From: Rhipidocladum racemiflorum
Taxonomy: Eukaryota; Streptophyta; Magnoliopsida; Poales; Poaceae
Length of the DNA stretch: 64,000 bases
Direction of reading: 5' to 3'
Assembly (NCBI GenBank): GCA_036346355.1
Contig: CM070583.1
Coordinates: forward strand, 67,127,836-67,191,835
Of this stretch, positions 12,147 through 23,590 are shown one piece after another. A program made the position numbers and the translations under genes. Position 1 is the stretch's first letter. Each line of letters begins with the position of its first letter. The notes beneath the pieces are model-generated. The model ran no database searches, had not been told where the DNA came from, and saw nothing but the letters and a program-made list of their open reading frames with translations.

Positions 12147-12311
12147 GAATGTGTTGAGAATTAATGAGATGATCATTGTCGAGCACATAAGCACTGAGGA
12201 ACAGTGCACAGATATTCTGACCAAAGCCATCGGAAGAATCAAGTTTGTTGAGATGCGGGAGCTACTGGGTGTCAAAGGCATTCAGCATGGAAGTCAGGAT
12301 AAGGAGGGCAG
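12147..12311 (+). pseudogene. Copia C1 RNase H tail, duplicated copy 2
   Basis: Repeats 7210-7374 almost exactly: the block VEHISTEEQCTDILTKAIGR and the following MRELLGVKG block, then the PPT-like purine tract. Only the tail is present. It is joined directly to a truncated LTR on its left. Confidence 0.85.
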
Positions 12312-12471
12312 TGTTGGAAATAATCCAGACTTAGATGCATTAATTGTTAGAACGAGTCTTCTGGCGTGGAGTCAGTCGAGTTTGGTTAAAGCAGATCATG
12401 GGATGCCATGACTCCGTAGATTTAGCTAAGTTTGTTCAGGTAACATTAGTACTCGACTTCTCCCTTGTATT

Positions 12472-12690
12472 TGTTAGGAAACCGGATTCGTATCCGATAT
12501 GGACTCTTCCTTATCTCTAAGCAGAACCGCTATATATAGGAGGCAGGGGGTCACCCCATTGTACACAAGCATACAGAATAATAAAGCTGATCCGTTCCTC
12601 CTCATATTGTGTCTCTCGCCCTCTCTCTCTGTTCTCCACTTGAGATCTATTAGGCAACCCCGGACTATTCGATAGCGAGGTTGTCTAACA
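12472..12690 (+). repeat. 5' LTR of Copia C2
   Basis: 219 bp, TGTTAGGAAACC to GTTGTCTAACA. It contains a TATA box TATATATA at 12531-12538, which would start transcription toward the leader. Matches 19439-19657 without a visible difference. Confidence 0.95.
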
Positions 12691-12704
12691 CGTTATCAGC
12701 ACGA
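12691..12704 (+). other. Atypical primer-binding site of Copia C2
   Basis: The LTR is followed immediately by CGTTATCAGCACGA, not by the Met site TGGTATCAGAGC. As I recall the family, this complements the anticodon arm of eukaryotic tRNA-Ile(AAU) except at the wobble base, where inosine could pair with C. It would be an internal-tRNA primer, as in Drosophila copia. Inference from remembered tRNA sequence. Confidence 0.5.
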
Positions 12705-14264
12705 AGCTCTACCGGAGAAAGATTGAAAGGTGAGAAAAAAAAACAAGAAGCGAAGGATCGTCGACGACAACGAACGTCTACTACCGGCGATTGATCGCCC
12801 GATCCGATCTGCAATCAACTCGCCATCAAGCCGGCATCCACTCGGATTGCCGAAAGAAAAGTCCTACGCGACTCTATCCTACGCGATAGTCTACCGAAGA
12901 ATAGATTGGAAAGGTGAGAACGAGGATTGTTCTAATCGCTCATTGAATCTTTGCCTGCATCCAATTTACGCATAGGTACTGTGTTTGTCTGTGGCATGAA
13001 GCTACTGTAAAGAAAAACAGTACACGACATCCTCTCAGATTCATGGCACGAAGCCATCAATCTACAGATCTAACACGTTATGAATACGTACATCCATCTA
13101 ATCTGCGAAATTAGATACCGTGTTCGCTGTGGCATGAAGCTACTGTACGAGGTGTTTTACACAGAAAAATTTAGGTGCGTAGCACGAAGCTACGGTACCC
13201 GTAGGCTCGAAGCTGCCCCAGCGGCACTCGATGTGCCGGCCGCAGCCGTCTGTCCACCGGCCACCTCCACGCGTGCACGAAGCCGCTGAACCCGCCGTGT
13301 GCCTCCTCGACTCCCGCCGCTTTGCCGCACCGGCCTGAAGCCGAGAACGAAGCCGCGGGCCCCGCACGACTCGGCACAACCCGCCGGCCACCGGCTAGGC
13401 CTCCTCGCACACGAAGTGCAGTGCGCCATCGCCCGGACTGCCGCTTGAAGCCAACTGTTGGAGCCCCGCAAGTGCCCGGCCGCCGGCCCCTGGTGCCGCG
13501 CCGCAAGTACAGCACCCCTTGGCTTGACGCGCCTCACAAACCACCGCCGTACGCCTTGGCTTGAAGCCGCCGGCTGCGCGTCACTGGCCCACCGCCTGAG
13601 CCCGTTGCAGCCGAAGCATCCCAACCGGCCCCGTAGCCCTGCCGCACGACGCGCGCCCGGTCTCGCCGGTCCCGATCGGCATGAAGCCAATGGACATGAA
13701 GTCCAGAAGAGGCAAGAAACTTGATAACCATGAAGTCTTATCTCGATCTGGGAGATGAAACCGGCCGGACACACCGACTCCCGCGCATGAAGCGCTCCCA
13801 ACCAGCGCACCATGCGTCACCGACGCCGCCGTGCGTCACCAAGCCTAACTGAAAGCTAGCCGCCCGACCACTGGCCGCCCGTCGCCGTCGCCCACGCTCG
13901 ACTCCGTCGCGCCCACAGCTTGCTGCCACGCCAAGATCGATGGGACGCCGCCAGAAGGGATGCCGTGTTGCCGTGCCGCCGCAGGCCTCGAAGCGCCCGC
14001 CCGGCTGCCGGCGCTGCCATTGATGCCGTGAGTCGCTGGCGCTGCCGCACGTTGCCACTTGCTGCTGCGGGCCGCGCCGGGCCAAGGCTGCTGCCATGAA
14101 CCGCGCTACTGCGCGCCTGCAGCGTCGGACCACCCGCCTCGCCGCGCCTGCTCATGGGCGCCACGGCTGCTAGCTTCTCTTGCTGGAACCCGCAGCACCC
14201 GCCGCCGGCAATGAAGACCATTTTGCGCCCAGTACTTTTTCCCATCAAATGGACACGAAGTCCA
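12698..14264 (+). other. Array of at least 12 small hairpins with NYGAA loop in the C2 leader
   Basis: Twelve short inverted repeats enclose a five-base loop of form NYGAA (ATGAA, ACGAA, CTGAA, TTGAA), always closed by C-G. Positions and stems: 12698 AGC, 12991 GTGGC, 13043 ATGGC, 13129 GTGGC, 13178 CGTAGC, 13331 CGGC, 13407 GCAC, 13558 GGC, 13678 GGC, 13691 TGGAC, 13783 GCGC, 14250 TGGAC. Stem sequences differ while pairing is kept, which argues for RNA structure rather than simple repetition. The first hairpin overlaps the primer site. Weaker loop copies without good stems lie between them. No function is known to me; packaging or dimerisation is a guess. Confidence 0.7.
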
Positions 14265-14308
14265 GCAGGGAACCGGACTCCAATCTGGTTAAAGAAAAAC
14301 ATGGGCAC

Positions 14309-14348
14309 GGGGGGCAAGGGACAAGGGGAATTTACCCCTTTGCCCCCC
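14309..14348 (+). other. Strong GC hairpin at the end of the C2 leader
   Basis: Arms GGGGGGCAA (14309-14317) and TTGCCCCCC (14340-14348) pair perfectly, with an inner GGGG/CCCC pair in the loop region. It sits where base composition changes from GC-rich leader to AT-rich sequence. Confidence 0.75.
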
Positions 14349-15540
14349 CATTTTATTCCTTTTCATTATTTACTTTATCTTTTCTGGAAACTGAATAAGA
14401 AATTTCAGAAAATCCTGAAAATTAACCAGAAAATATGAAATATAGCTATAAAATTCCAGAAAATTTTATGGCTCTATTTGAATTTGTACTTAGCCTCATT
14501 TTCTGCATTAATGAATATTTGCATGTATTTTTGCAATAATTGCCCTGTTTAGAATATCAGAAATTCCTGAGAATTTATTTTCGTATTTATGAATTTATGA
14601 ATTAGTCATGTTGATATTTGCTAAAATTAAATTTTTCTATTGTACAGTAATTCTGAAAATTGCTTGGAAATTAGCAGAAATTATGAAAAGTGCTAGGAAA
14701 ATTCCAGAATATTTCATACGGCATTTTATGAGAAACTGAGTGGTTGGGATTTGATTTAGGTAATGAATAAACAGACATGAGACAATTGGTGTCTAGGAAA
14801 ACACACATGAGGCTTGGTTCTTTAATTGGCACCCGGAAACGGGAAGTGCTCCCTCCCTCATGTGAGCCCTAGGGGCAGGTTGACCTGGCCAAGAGTCGAA
14901 TTGACGGAGATATTCGTTACCTGTTTTCGCTCCCAACCAACGAGAGTTACATAAGTTGTAATTAGCATTACACCGCATTTAATTTATGTGGGATTTTTTT
15001 TTCCGTATTTATGAATATTTATGAATCTGTGTATATATGAATTTTGCAGTTATGAATACTGTATTTATGAATCCTGCATTTATGAATCTCGCACTTATGA
15101 ATTTTGCATTTATGAATTCCGTACTTATGAATCTTGTACTTATGAATTTTGCATTCATCTTTGAATATATGAATCTTGATATTATTGCTTTCTTTTAGTT
15201 TGCTGGAAACTCATGAGAATTCAATTATGCATTTTATTGAATCTAGCAGCCATTTCCTATTAGATTACACGTAGTAATCTAATGGAAGAACCTTATGAAT
15301 GTGCAAAGGTGTGGCATTATCTAACGTGAGTTTTTGAAGAACTGACATGAATTGTCAGAATTATCTCACATAGACATCAGATTGCATAATGAATAGTAAG
15401 CTCTCGAAGAGCATACTTTTTCCCATGAATAGAATTACAATTTATTCTTTATTCCAGTATTCTTTCTTTACAAGCAATTTTTTTTGAATTACTTAGCCAC
15501 TTTATGATTAGAATTATTTTTCTTTTCATCTAGAAATCGT
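14349..15540 (+). other. AT-rich non-coding region of C2 where gag would be expected
   Basis: About 1.2 kb of AT-rich sequence between leader and protease. No ORF resembles Copia gag in any frame and no CCHC motif is seen. It contains the 15-bp repeat array at 15050-15154. I see no other signal. Confidence 0.7.
15050..15154 (+). repeat. Seven tandem 15-bp repeats
   Basis: Seven exact-length units of TTATGAATYYTGYAY type. Because 15 is a multiple of three, one frame reads as an open pentapeptide repeat Tyr-Glu-(Ser/Phe/Tyr)-(Cys/Arg)-(Ile/Thr). No start codon context or longer ORF supports translation. Confidence 0.85.
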
Positions 15541-15550
15541 GTAGCGCCCA

Positions 15551-18500
15551 ATGGAGGAAATATGCATTGTTGATAGTGGCACAACAAATACCATCTTAAG
15601 AGAGTCGAAATACTTCCGCACGATCACGAAGAACGCTTGGAAGGATTACGACTATCGCAGAAGCGATACGCATATAATAGGCTCGGGAAGAGCCACAATT
15701 ATATTGCCAATGGGTACAACTTTGGTAATTGAAGAAGCCCTCTTGTACCACTGAATCAACCCGCACTCTCTTAAGTTTCAAAGATATCCGCGCCAATGGG
15801 TTTCACGTAGAAACCAATGAAGAAAATGGCAAAGAACACTTGTGCATTGTGAAGCACGCGGAATATGGAAAGATGGTACTAGAAAAATGTCCCTCATATG
15901 AATCTGGGTTGTACTACATTTAAAATCAATGCACACGCAGTGTATACTTCTTTGAAGACTGTCTTTAGAAGCTCTGAATTATTTGCTTTATGTCATTGTA
16001 GATTAGGTCATCCTGGTCTTAGATTGATGAGAAATATAGTTAACAACTCACAAGGTCATGGCATTAATGTTAAGAATTTCCCGAATCACGAAGATTTTGT
16101 GTGCCATGCATGTGCCACCGGGAAATTAATAACTAGACCCTGTTATGAAAGTGCAACATGAAATCCCTGCATTCTGGAACGCATTCAAGGGGATATTTGC
16201 GGTCCGATTCAGCCCTTGTCGTGGCCGTTTCGATACTTTATGGTGCTCATTGATGCTTCCTCGAAATGGTCGCATACATGTTTCTTTGTCAACAAGGAAT
16301 CATGCATTCGCAAAGTTGATCTCGCAGATCATCGAATTAAGAATGCTTTTCACGATCATCGCGTGAAGTCCATTCGATTGGACAATGCCGCGAATTTACT
16401 TCCAAGGCATTTGATGATTATTGTACAAAGAACGGGAATAATCATTGAGCACTTTCATCGCACGTCCATACGCAAAATGGGCTAGCTGAAGCACTAATAA
16501 AAAGGATTAAGTTCATTGCCAGACCGCTCTTGCAGAGTTGTAACTTGCCCAACACTTGTTGGGGACACGCAGTCCTGCACGCAGCAGCACTCATCAATTA
16601 TAGACCATCGGCCTACAACATCCATTCACCTATGCAACTAGTGCAAGGGGTCATCCCGAAGATTTCCCATCTTAGAAAATTTGGTTGTATGGTATATGTA
16701 CCTATACCACCCCCACAGCGGACTGCAATGGGCCCTCTCCGCAAGTCTGGGATATACGTTGGTTATGAGAGTGCATCCATAATCAGGTATTTGGAACCCA
16801 TGACTGGAGACTTACACACAGCCCGATTCGCTGATTGCATCTTTGACGAGGACCATTTCCCGTCATTAGGGGGAGAGAATCAACCATTGGATGAAAAATG
16901 CCGGGAAATAGTATGGCATTCCACTGGGATCCCCGCGCATGACCCTCGCACTAATGAAGCAAATCAAGAAGTCCAGAAGATAATTGATTTGCAGAATTTA
17001 GCAAATGAACTGCCTGATCATTTTTGTGATCTGAAGAGCGTGGTTAAGTCGCATGTACCAGCAAGAAATGCACCAGAGAGGGTGGAAATACCAAAGAAAG
17101 CAGAAGGTATCCCTCATCCTGTTCAGAGGCCTCAAAGAAAAAGAACAAGAGATCTGGCTTCTCAAACCCAAAGTACCCGGAGACGTCTGGGGAAATCAAG
17201 CGAGAGGACTTACCACGACCAATCACAAAAGTGCCCCAAAGCAAGAAGGGGAGCAGTTGAGACTGGCCTTTGGAAAGAAGCCTGTGGAAAAGGCAATTCC
17301 AGATCTGAACCTTCCATTGGAAGAAGCCGCCGGAAATAATGTGTGCGCACACATTGGCGGAGAAAAACTAAAGGAACTTGCTCCTGGAATGGGAAATAGC
17401 AATGAAGAGCAAGTAGAAGTGCACGAAGCACCCCATGATGAAATGGCCATAAACTTTGTAATAACGGGAGAATCGATGAATAGAGCAACAGCCAATGTCG
17501 ATGCATACTTTGCAAAGAAGATTGCCACGATCATTAATCATGATCACGAGCACGCATCTCTCGCAGAGTGCAAGAAAAGGCTCGATTGGGAAGATTGGAA
17601 GAAGGCAATCACTGCAGAGTTAGTTTCTCTAAACAAAAGAGAGGTGTTTGGGCCTGTGTGCCGCACGCCTCCCCATATAAACCCCGTGGGGCACAAATGG
17701 GTTTTTGTTCGGAAGAGGAATGAAAAAAATGAAGTTATAAGGTACAAGGCAAGGCTTGTCGCTCAAGGTTTCACTCAACGTCCTGGGGTTGATTATGAAG
17801 AAACCTATTCTCCGGTCATGGGTGGAATTACCTTTAGATACTTGATCTCAATGGCAGTCAACTTGAAGTTGAAAATGAAGCTAATGGATGTTGTCACAGC
17901 ATATTTGTATGGAAACTTGGATTCGGAGATTTATATGAAAGTACCGGAAGGTATCCCTATCCCGAACCAAGACAGAGCAAGCGAGAAACCTATACAAAGG
18001 TGAAATTGGAGAAATCACTGTATGGGCTAAAACAATGGAAGAATGTGGTACAATCGTTTGAGTGACTTTCTCTGCAAGAAAGGCTACCTAACAAATGAAG
18101 ATTGTCCATGTGTATTTATACAACGATCCACGAATGGATTTTGTATAATCTCCGTCTATGTAGATGACTTGAACATCATTGGGACGGATGAGGAAATTGA
18201 AGAAGCATGCACATACTTGAAATCTGAGTTTGAAATGAAAGACTTGGGTAAAACCAAGTTCTGTTTAGGCTTGCAGCTTGAACATGTCCAAGGCGGAATC
18301 TTGGTACACCAAGCATCCTACACACAGAAAGTGTTGGAGAGATTTGGCTTTGAAAAGGCATACCCCGCAAAGACCCCAATGGTCGGAAGGTCACTCCAAG
18401 CAGACCTAGACCCGCATGTGCCTAAAGAAGAGGGGGAGGAAGTCCTGGGAGCGGAATTCCCATACTTGAGTGCAATTGGAGCGCTCATGTACCTTGCGAA

Positions 18501-19108
18501 TAGCACTAGGCCGGACATTGCGTTCGCCGTGAATTTGCTAGCGCGGTACAGTGCAGAACCCACCAAAAGGCATTGGAAAGGGGTGAAGGACATCTTCCGT
18601 TACCTTCAAGGAAGCAAAGACCTCGGCTTGTTTTACAGAAGAAACAATGAATTGAATTTAGTTGGCTACGCCGATCTTTGGTACCTATCGGACCAAGATA
18701 TCTTGGCAAGTCACAACCGGGTATGTTTTCCTTTGCGGAGGAACGGCAATTTCTTGGAAGTCGTCTAAGCAGACTCTTGTCTCGACGTCGACTAACCACT
18801 CAGAAATCATTGCATTGTATGAAGCCTCTCGGGAATGTGCATGGCTTCAAAGAATGGTTCACCACATCCAGAAGTCATGTGGTCTGAACATGGAACAAAC
18901 CCCCACTATTATCTATGAAGATAATGCAGCTTGTGTTGCACAAGTACAAATGGGATATGTGAAGAGTAACCTTACAAAGCATATCAACCCCAAGTTCTTT
19001 TATGCTCATGAAATGCATAAGATGAACGAGATAAAGATATCTTGCATACTAAGTCGTGGTGAAAATCTCGCAGATTTATTCACTAAGTCACTCCGCATCT
19101 TCCTTTGA
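15551..19108 (+). pseudogene. Copia C2 pol: protease, integrase, reverse transcriptase, RNase H (frame-broken)
   Basis: Domains in Copia order. Protease: DSGTTNTILRE with catalytic Asp at about 15572. GAG-pre-integrase: CHCRLGHPG (about 15991) and CHACATGK (about 16103). Integrase: core near 16200-16490, then the conserved RPSAYNIHSPMQLVQG and LRKFGCMVYVP blocks. Reverse transcriptase: KWVFVRKRNE and KARLVAQGF (about 17696-17770), YVDD at 18157-18168. RNase H: SWKSSKQTLVSTSTNHSE (about 18753-18805), YEDNAA and NLADLFTKS (to 19108). At least six frame changes or stops break it (near 15740, 15910, 16150, 16480, 17200, 18000, 18700). A Copia pol should be one ORF, so this copy cannot make a working enzyme as written. 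Confidence 0.92.
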
Positions 19109-19427
19109 AAGATGTATTAGAGGAATCGGGATGATGAGGCTTAGAGAAGTGCAGATTTCAGGGGGAGATTTTTCACATACTCCTACATAAATCTCAACCA
19201 TGAAGTTTGAGTACCCAACGTAAATCTTGAAGATTAACATTGAAGTTTGGGTGGATTGTACTCTTTTCCTTAAGTAAGTTTTTCATTGAAGTTTTCTTAC
19301 ATAAGGTTTTTGATGAGGCAATCCGTGCAACACAGCAAGCGTGTGCTATGTACTCTTTCTCCAATTATTTTTCCCACTGGGTTTTTATGGAGTTTTAATG
19401 AGGCATATGCATCTCGCAGTGAAGAGT

Positions 19428-19438
19428 CCAAGGGGGAG
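19428..19438 (+). other. Polypurine tract of Copia C2
   Basis: CCAAGGGGGAG ends one base-step before the 3' LTR TG at 19439, the usual place for the plus-strand primer. Confidence 0.85.
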
Positions 19439-19657
19439 TGTTAGGAAACCGGATTCGTATCCGATATGGACTCTTCCTTATCTCTAAGCAGAACCGCTAT
19501 ATATAGGAGGCAGGGGGTCACCCCATTGTACACAAGCATACAGAATAATAAAGCTGATCCGTTCCTCCTCATATTGTGTCTCTCGCCCTCTCTCTCTGTT
19601 CTCCACTTGAGATCTATTAGGCAACCCCGGACTATTCGATAGCGAGGTTGTCTAACA
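19439..19657 (+). repeat. 3' LTR of Copia C2
   Basis: 219 bp, indistinguishable by eye from the 5' LTR. Followed by the GTATT target duplication. Confidence 0.95.
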
Positions 19658-21554
19658 GTATTGAGCAAATAAGATGTGCAAACAATCAAAGAAAACTTGC
19701 CCCATCTCTCTGTGTTCATCCAACTTCTTATGTGCATTAACTTCAGTGCTGCAAGGGTGTTTAATCGCTATGTTATTTTCATCAAACGCAGAGTCTATTC
19801 TTATACGAAGAGTACTTTAGGTCTCTATTTAAATATGTATCTCTAGTTCATAGGATAGATCAAGATAAGAAGAGAAAAGAGAGTCTCATTGTAAACATCT
19901 CCTTAGTAATATATAGCTTTCGTGTGTTGATAGTTTTTCCCCAAGGGGGTTTTCATGCAAATTTTGTGCCTCGTGTTCCTACTTTTTTGTGCATTATTTG
20001 CAATAAGTGGTATGAGAGCTCTGGGTTCAAAATTTTAACTGCTGCTCCTAGAAAGAGGCTAATTCCTAGGAGCAGTCATCTACGCAACATCATGAAGAAA
20101 ATCATGGGTGGCCATCGTGCAACATCATCGTGGCCATCACACGACGTCTGCACAACATTCACATCAAGGATTTATGATGATTCTACTGCAAGCCATCATC
20201 TACTACTATGTGTGCAAAAAAAATGTACTAGGAGATTCATCAACCTCAACTTGGCGATTTCAACTTGTCTTGGCTCCGATCCACAACTCGACTCCATATT
20301 GAGCGTTAACTCATGCTCTACCTCGACGACTGTTCTAGTGCTAGTTCTGCTAACACTATCACCTGCATCACCTAGTGCCATGCCCTAGTGCCGTTCTGCA
20401 CCACCTCCGTCAACGATCTTTTGCCTTAGTTAATTGTTGTATTGCTTTTGTTAGAAGTGTATTTCATTGCAATTTAGGATGTTGTACCTATTATTGGTAG
20501 CATCCATGCAAGATTAATCATTGACAATTTTTTCGATGATCCATCATTTTCCATGGGTTACTGCATCAAGATCCACACATATACATCTAAGGTGGAGTTG
20601 TAGGCTTTAAACACAACACAATTAGTTAATTTGGGCTACACTTGATGGAGGAGACTTTGAAAAAAAAAATCAATGTCAATTATGGGAACAACTGAATTTG
20701 GTGTTTTATTCACTGTTTGTATATGTTGCAATTTTGTATCGCTTGCGTGACTATTATGGAGGCTTTAACAACATTTAATTTCAGAAGTTTGATGACATTT
20801 CGATGGTAGTTATCATTATACTCTCTTGAGTTTTGCTGTTTGAAAGTGAAGATTTTGTTCCAATTTTTAGTTCGAGATGAAGGATTTAAGTGCAAGGAGT
20901 TTGTTTTTTAGTAGATACTACAACATTTGTCCAATTTTCATAGCTTGATATGAGGGATCTACTGCAGTTTATACTGCATTGACGGCACAAGAGTTCCTTT
21001 CATCTGAACAATTTTATAGGAATAGTTTCAACCATATCATATAATTTAATTACCTTTGAAATCGGCAGTTTGACATACATGATGGCCACATGTGCAAGTT
21101 GCTCTCCAGTGAGCATTGTTTGCTTAGTCTTGTGTTTCTGGTTGAGCATGTCAGATTCCATGATTTGAGTTCTTCTCTTTCTATCCAACAACATAGGTGA
21201 TATCTCAACTTATATTGTTCGATGATTGAGCATTTTTTTCAAGAGATTATTTGCACATACTCAGATTTTAATGGGGTTATGAACTACTAAAAATCTAAAT
21301 TCGTTCGTTTGTTTCGTTGATATTTGTGTGCTTCGTATTGCTGGTGGTTTGCTCAATTTTGCCTCGCAAGAAGCATTTCGATAAGACTATTCCAATCTTT
21401 CTTGTTGAAGATTAGTTCAATAGACTTTCGAGGCACAAAATCTGTTCATGAATATTTATTTTGAGTAGGTTTTCATGTTTCAACTATATGGGTGAATTTG
21501 TTTCAAGGTGTGATCCAGATTCGTTTCGGTTTTATTTTCTACTCCAACTCAGAG

Positions 21555-21770
21555 TTCTACTTCTACACGAAGAGTCATTTATATCTCTCGTTAAATATAT
21601 ACCTATAGTCTATAGGATAGAGCAAGGCAAGAATAAGATAAAAGAGGGTCTCATAGTAAATGTATCCTCATATAGTGATATAGCCTTTGTGAGTCTTTAT
21701 TTTTCCTAAAAGGTTTTTTTTTACATAAAATTCGTGTCTCTTATTCCTACTTTTCTGTGCATTATTTGCA
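21555..21770 (+). repeat. Diverged LTR tail related to C1
   Basis: Resembles the last third of the C1 LTR (around 7670-8106) in order and wording, ending ATTATTTGCA, but clearly diverged. It is followed by poly-A rather than a primer site. Likely an old 3' end of a related element. Confidence 0.55.
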
Positions 21771-21886
21771 AAAAAAAAAAGAAATTGTTTTGCATTATTG
21801 AATTGCAACATTGTTGTCTAAATCTTGTTCTCCTTTTGTTTTGAAATTTGACCAAGAGCTATGAAATCTGCTTAAGGAGACAAAGA

Positions 21887-23590
21887 TGTTAGTGATATAC
21901 CCTAGAGGCAATCAAGGAGATGATTGTATCACATCTGTATTTATAAATTATTGAATAAATGTTATTATGTTCCTTCAATGAATTATCATTTATAAAAGAT
22001 AGGAAGTATGTGATTTGTTGGTGAAGGTCTTTAATTGTTGTATGATATCATTCTAAAAGATCCTTGGTCGAATATCACTAGTTGAGACACTAGTGACTTA
22101 TAGGCCAACATATGTGATGACTACGTTTCATCAATCATAGATATGTGGTTACCGAATCAATAGTGTAGACTCATGTTAGAGAACATGAGGTCGGATTGAC
22201 CCACCTTGAGGCACTATTGAGATTATTACGTTTCTATGTGTCATCAGTTGGTCTCAAGCAATGATAATGTATAAATCTTAGACATGAGATCAACATGGTT
22301 TCCTACATATGTATTAGTACACTTAGGGGTTATAAAACACTGCTATGTAACCAGGTAGTTATAAAGGTAGCTTTCGGATATGCTATAAAACATGGAGAGG
22401 AATGTGACTGGTCAGATATGATATTTGCTCCTTCTAACATAACAAAAGAGATATCTTTTGGCATCTCGATGCATTTGGATAAAGAAAGTTAATATCCATG
22501 CCACGAGTGGTCGAAGAGTCAACCACATGAAGTTATCCATCACTAGTCAGGAAAGGATCGAACAATCAATGGATGATGAATATCTCACCTGGAGTTTGAT
22601 TGGATATCGTTAGGCAAAAGGAGAATACAGAAACAAGTCATTTAGTCTGACTAGATATGAACTGTTCATATCGCGACATAGACTAGTCGTGAGTTGGTCG
22701 GACATAATCACATGCTAATTGTATGAAGTTATTGACTGGTCATAACTAGATGCGAACTTTTTTTAAGTAGTTGCAAACTGGTTGTAAGTGAATAGGACCC
22801 AATCGCATATCATATTGCACAAGATTTGTCCAAATTGATCTTTATGTACACTCAAGGTTTGTTATATCCTATGAACTGGTCGTAAGCAGTTACAGACTGG
22901 TTGCGAGTGAATAGGACTTGATAGCATATCATATTACATAGGATTTATCCAATTTGATCTTTATGTACACTAGAGGTTTGTTATGTCCCGGTAGGGACTG
23001 TTATCAATTAGTGATACAAAAAGGGTTTTCGGGTTATGACCGAGTATACAAGAACGTATAGAATCACACACTTAACGGGTTGAAACATATTAGTTAAGAT
23101 AGAATCTGTTGCTAATGGACCTGTAGGCTTTGCACTTTGATGGATCCCTAATGTAGGGTTCCACTGAGGGGCTATGTTAGATGTCTGGGGTTGAGGGATG
23201 TATGCCACACACCCATTGAAACCCCTAGCCACCACTTCTTGAAGACCTTGCCGTGAGTATTGGTGCTAGCACACCAGAGTACGTTGTTCTCCTAGACATG
23301 TGGACTCCAGTATAGATCGATGCTATTGCGTTACGGTGCTAATTGGGATGATCGCGAGGAGCTGACTGGGATGATAGCGAGGGGGGAGATGATCGGTTTC
23401 CAAGGACATGGGACGATCGACTACTTTGACTACACGATGCGTACTATGTTGAACCGGGCTGCTTCAACTCCACTTCCGCTGGACTACGTGCCTAATGGTA
23501 ACAATCCATATCCTTTTACTTGTATGACTTCCTAGTTTACATGTAGAATTTTTTAATTTACGCTAGTGAAGCCTATTCAATATCCTAACA
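21887..23590 (+). repeat. BARE/Angela-like Copia solo LTR
   Basis: 1704 bp bounded by TGTTAG and CTAACA. The opening TGTTAGTGATATACCCTAG and the text after it resemble the start of BARE-1/Angela LTRs as I remember them (a CCCTAGAGGCAAT block). No element body adjoins it. The flanks (AAAGA and AGGTA) do not match, so either the target duplication has decayed or recombination joined two insertions. Short ORFs inside are chance. Confidence 0.65.

Larger units (their letters stand above)
12472..19657 (+). mobile_element. Copia C2: structurally complete but gag-less element
   Basis: A 7186-bp element with 219-bp LTRs at each end, flanked by GTATT at 12467-12471 and 19658-19662. Order: LTR, primer site, long leader with a hairpin array (12691-14350), AT-rich region with 15-bp repeats (to 15540), pol (15551-19108), purine-rich PPT (19428-19438), LTR. 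The two LTRs are identical by eye, so insertion was recent. No gag-like ORF, UBN2-type text or CCHC knuckle is present between leader and protease, and pol has several frame breaks. It can only have moved with proteins supplied in trans, unless the breaks are sequence errors. Confidence 0.95.
12312..20002 (+). repeat. LTR of Copia C1 (copy 2), split by C2
   Basis: Pieces 12312-12471 and 19663-20002 join to a 500-bp LTR matching 7375-8106 without its MITE. C2 inserted within it, and the primer-like motif TGGTATGAGAGC follows at 20008. Confidence 0.8.
12147..21391 (+). repeat. Tandem duplicated segment, copy 2
   Basis: Second copy of the segment at 7210-11803, interrupted by the whole Copia C2 element (12472-19657). 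After C2 the homology resumes exactly at GTATTGAGCAAATAAG and runs through the LTR end (20002), the primer site (20008) and the leader region to 21391. The leader region 20020-21391 has only chance ORFs. Confidence 0.88.

Noticed and set aside
13190..14317. Large minus-strand ORFs (207, 153 and 131 codons)
   Set aside because: They arise from the GC-rich Copia C2 leader; composition is Arg/Ala/Gly-biased and three frames are open at once. The hairpin array explains the sequence better.
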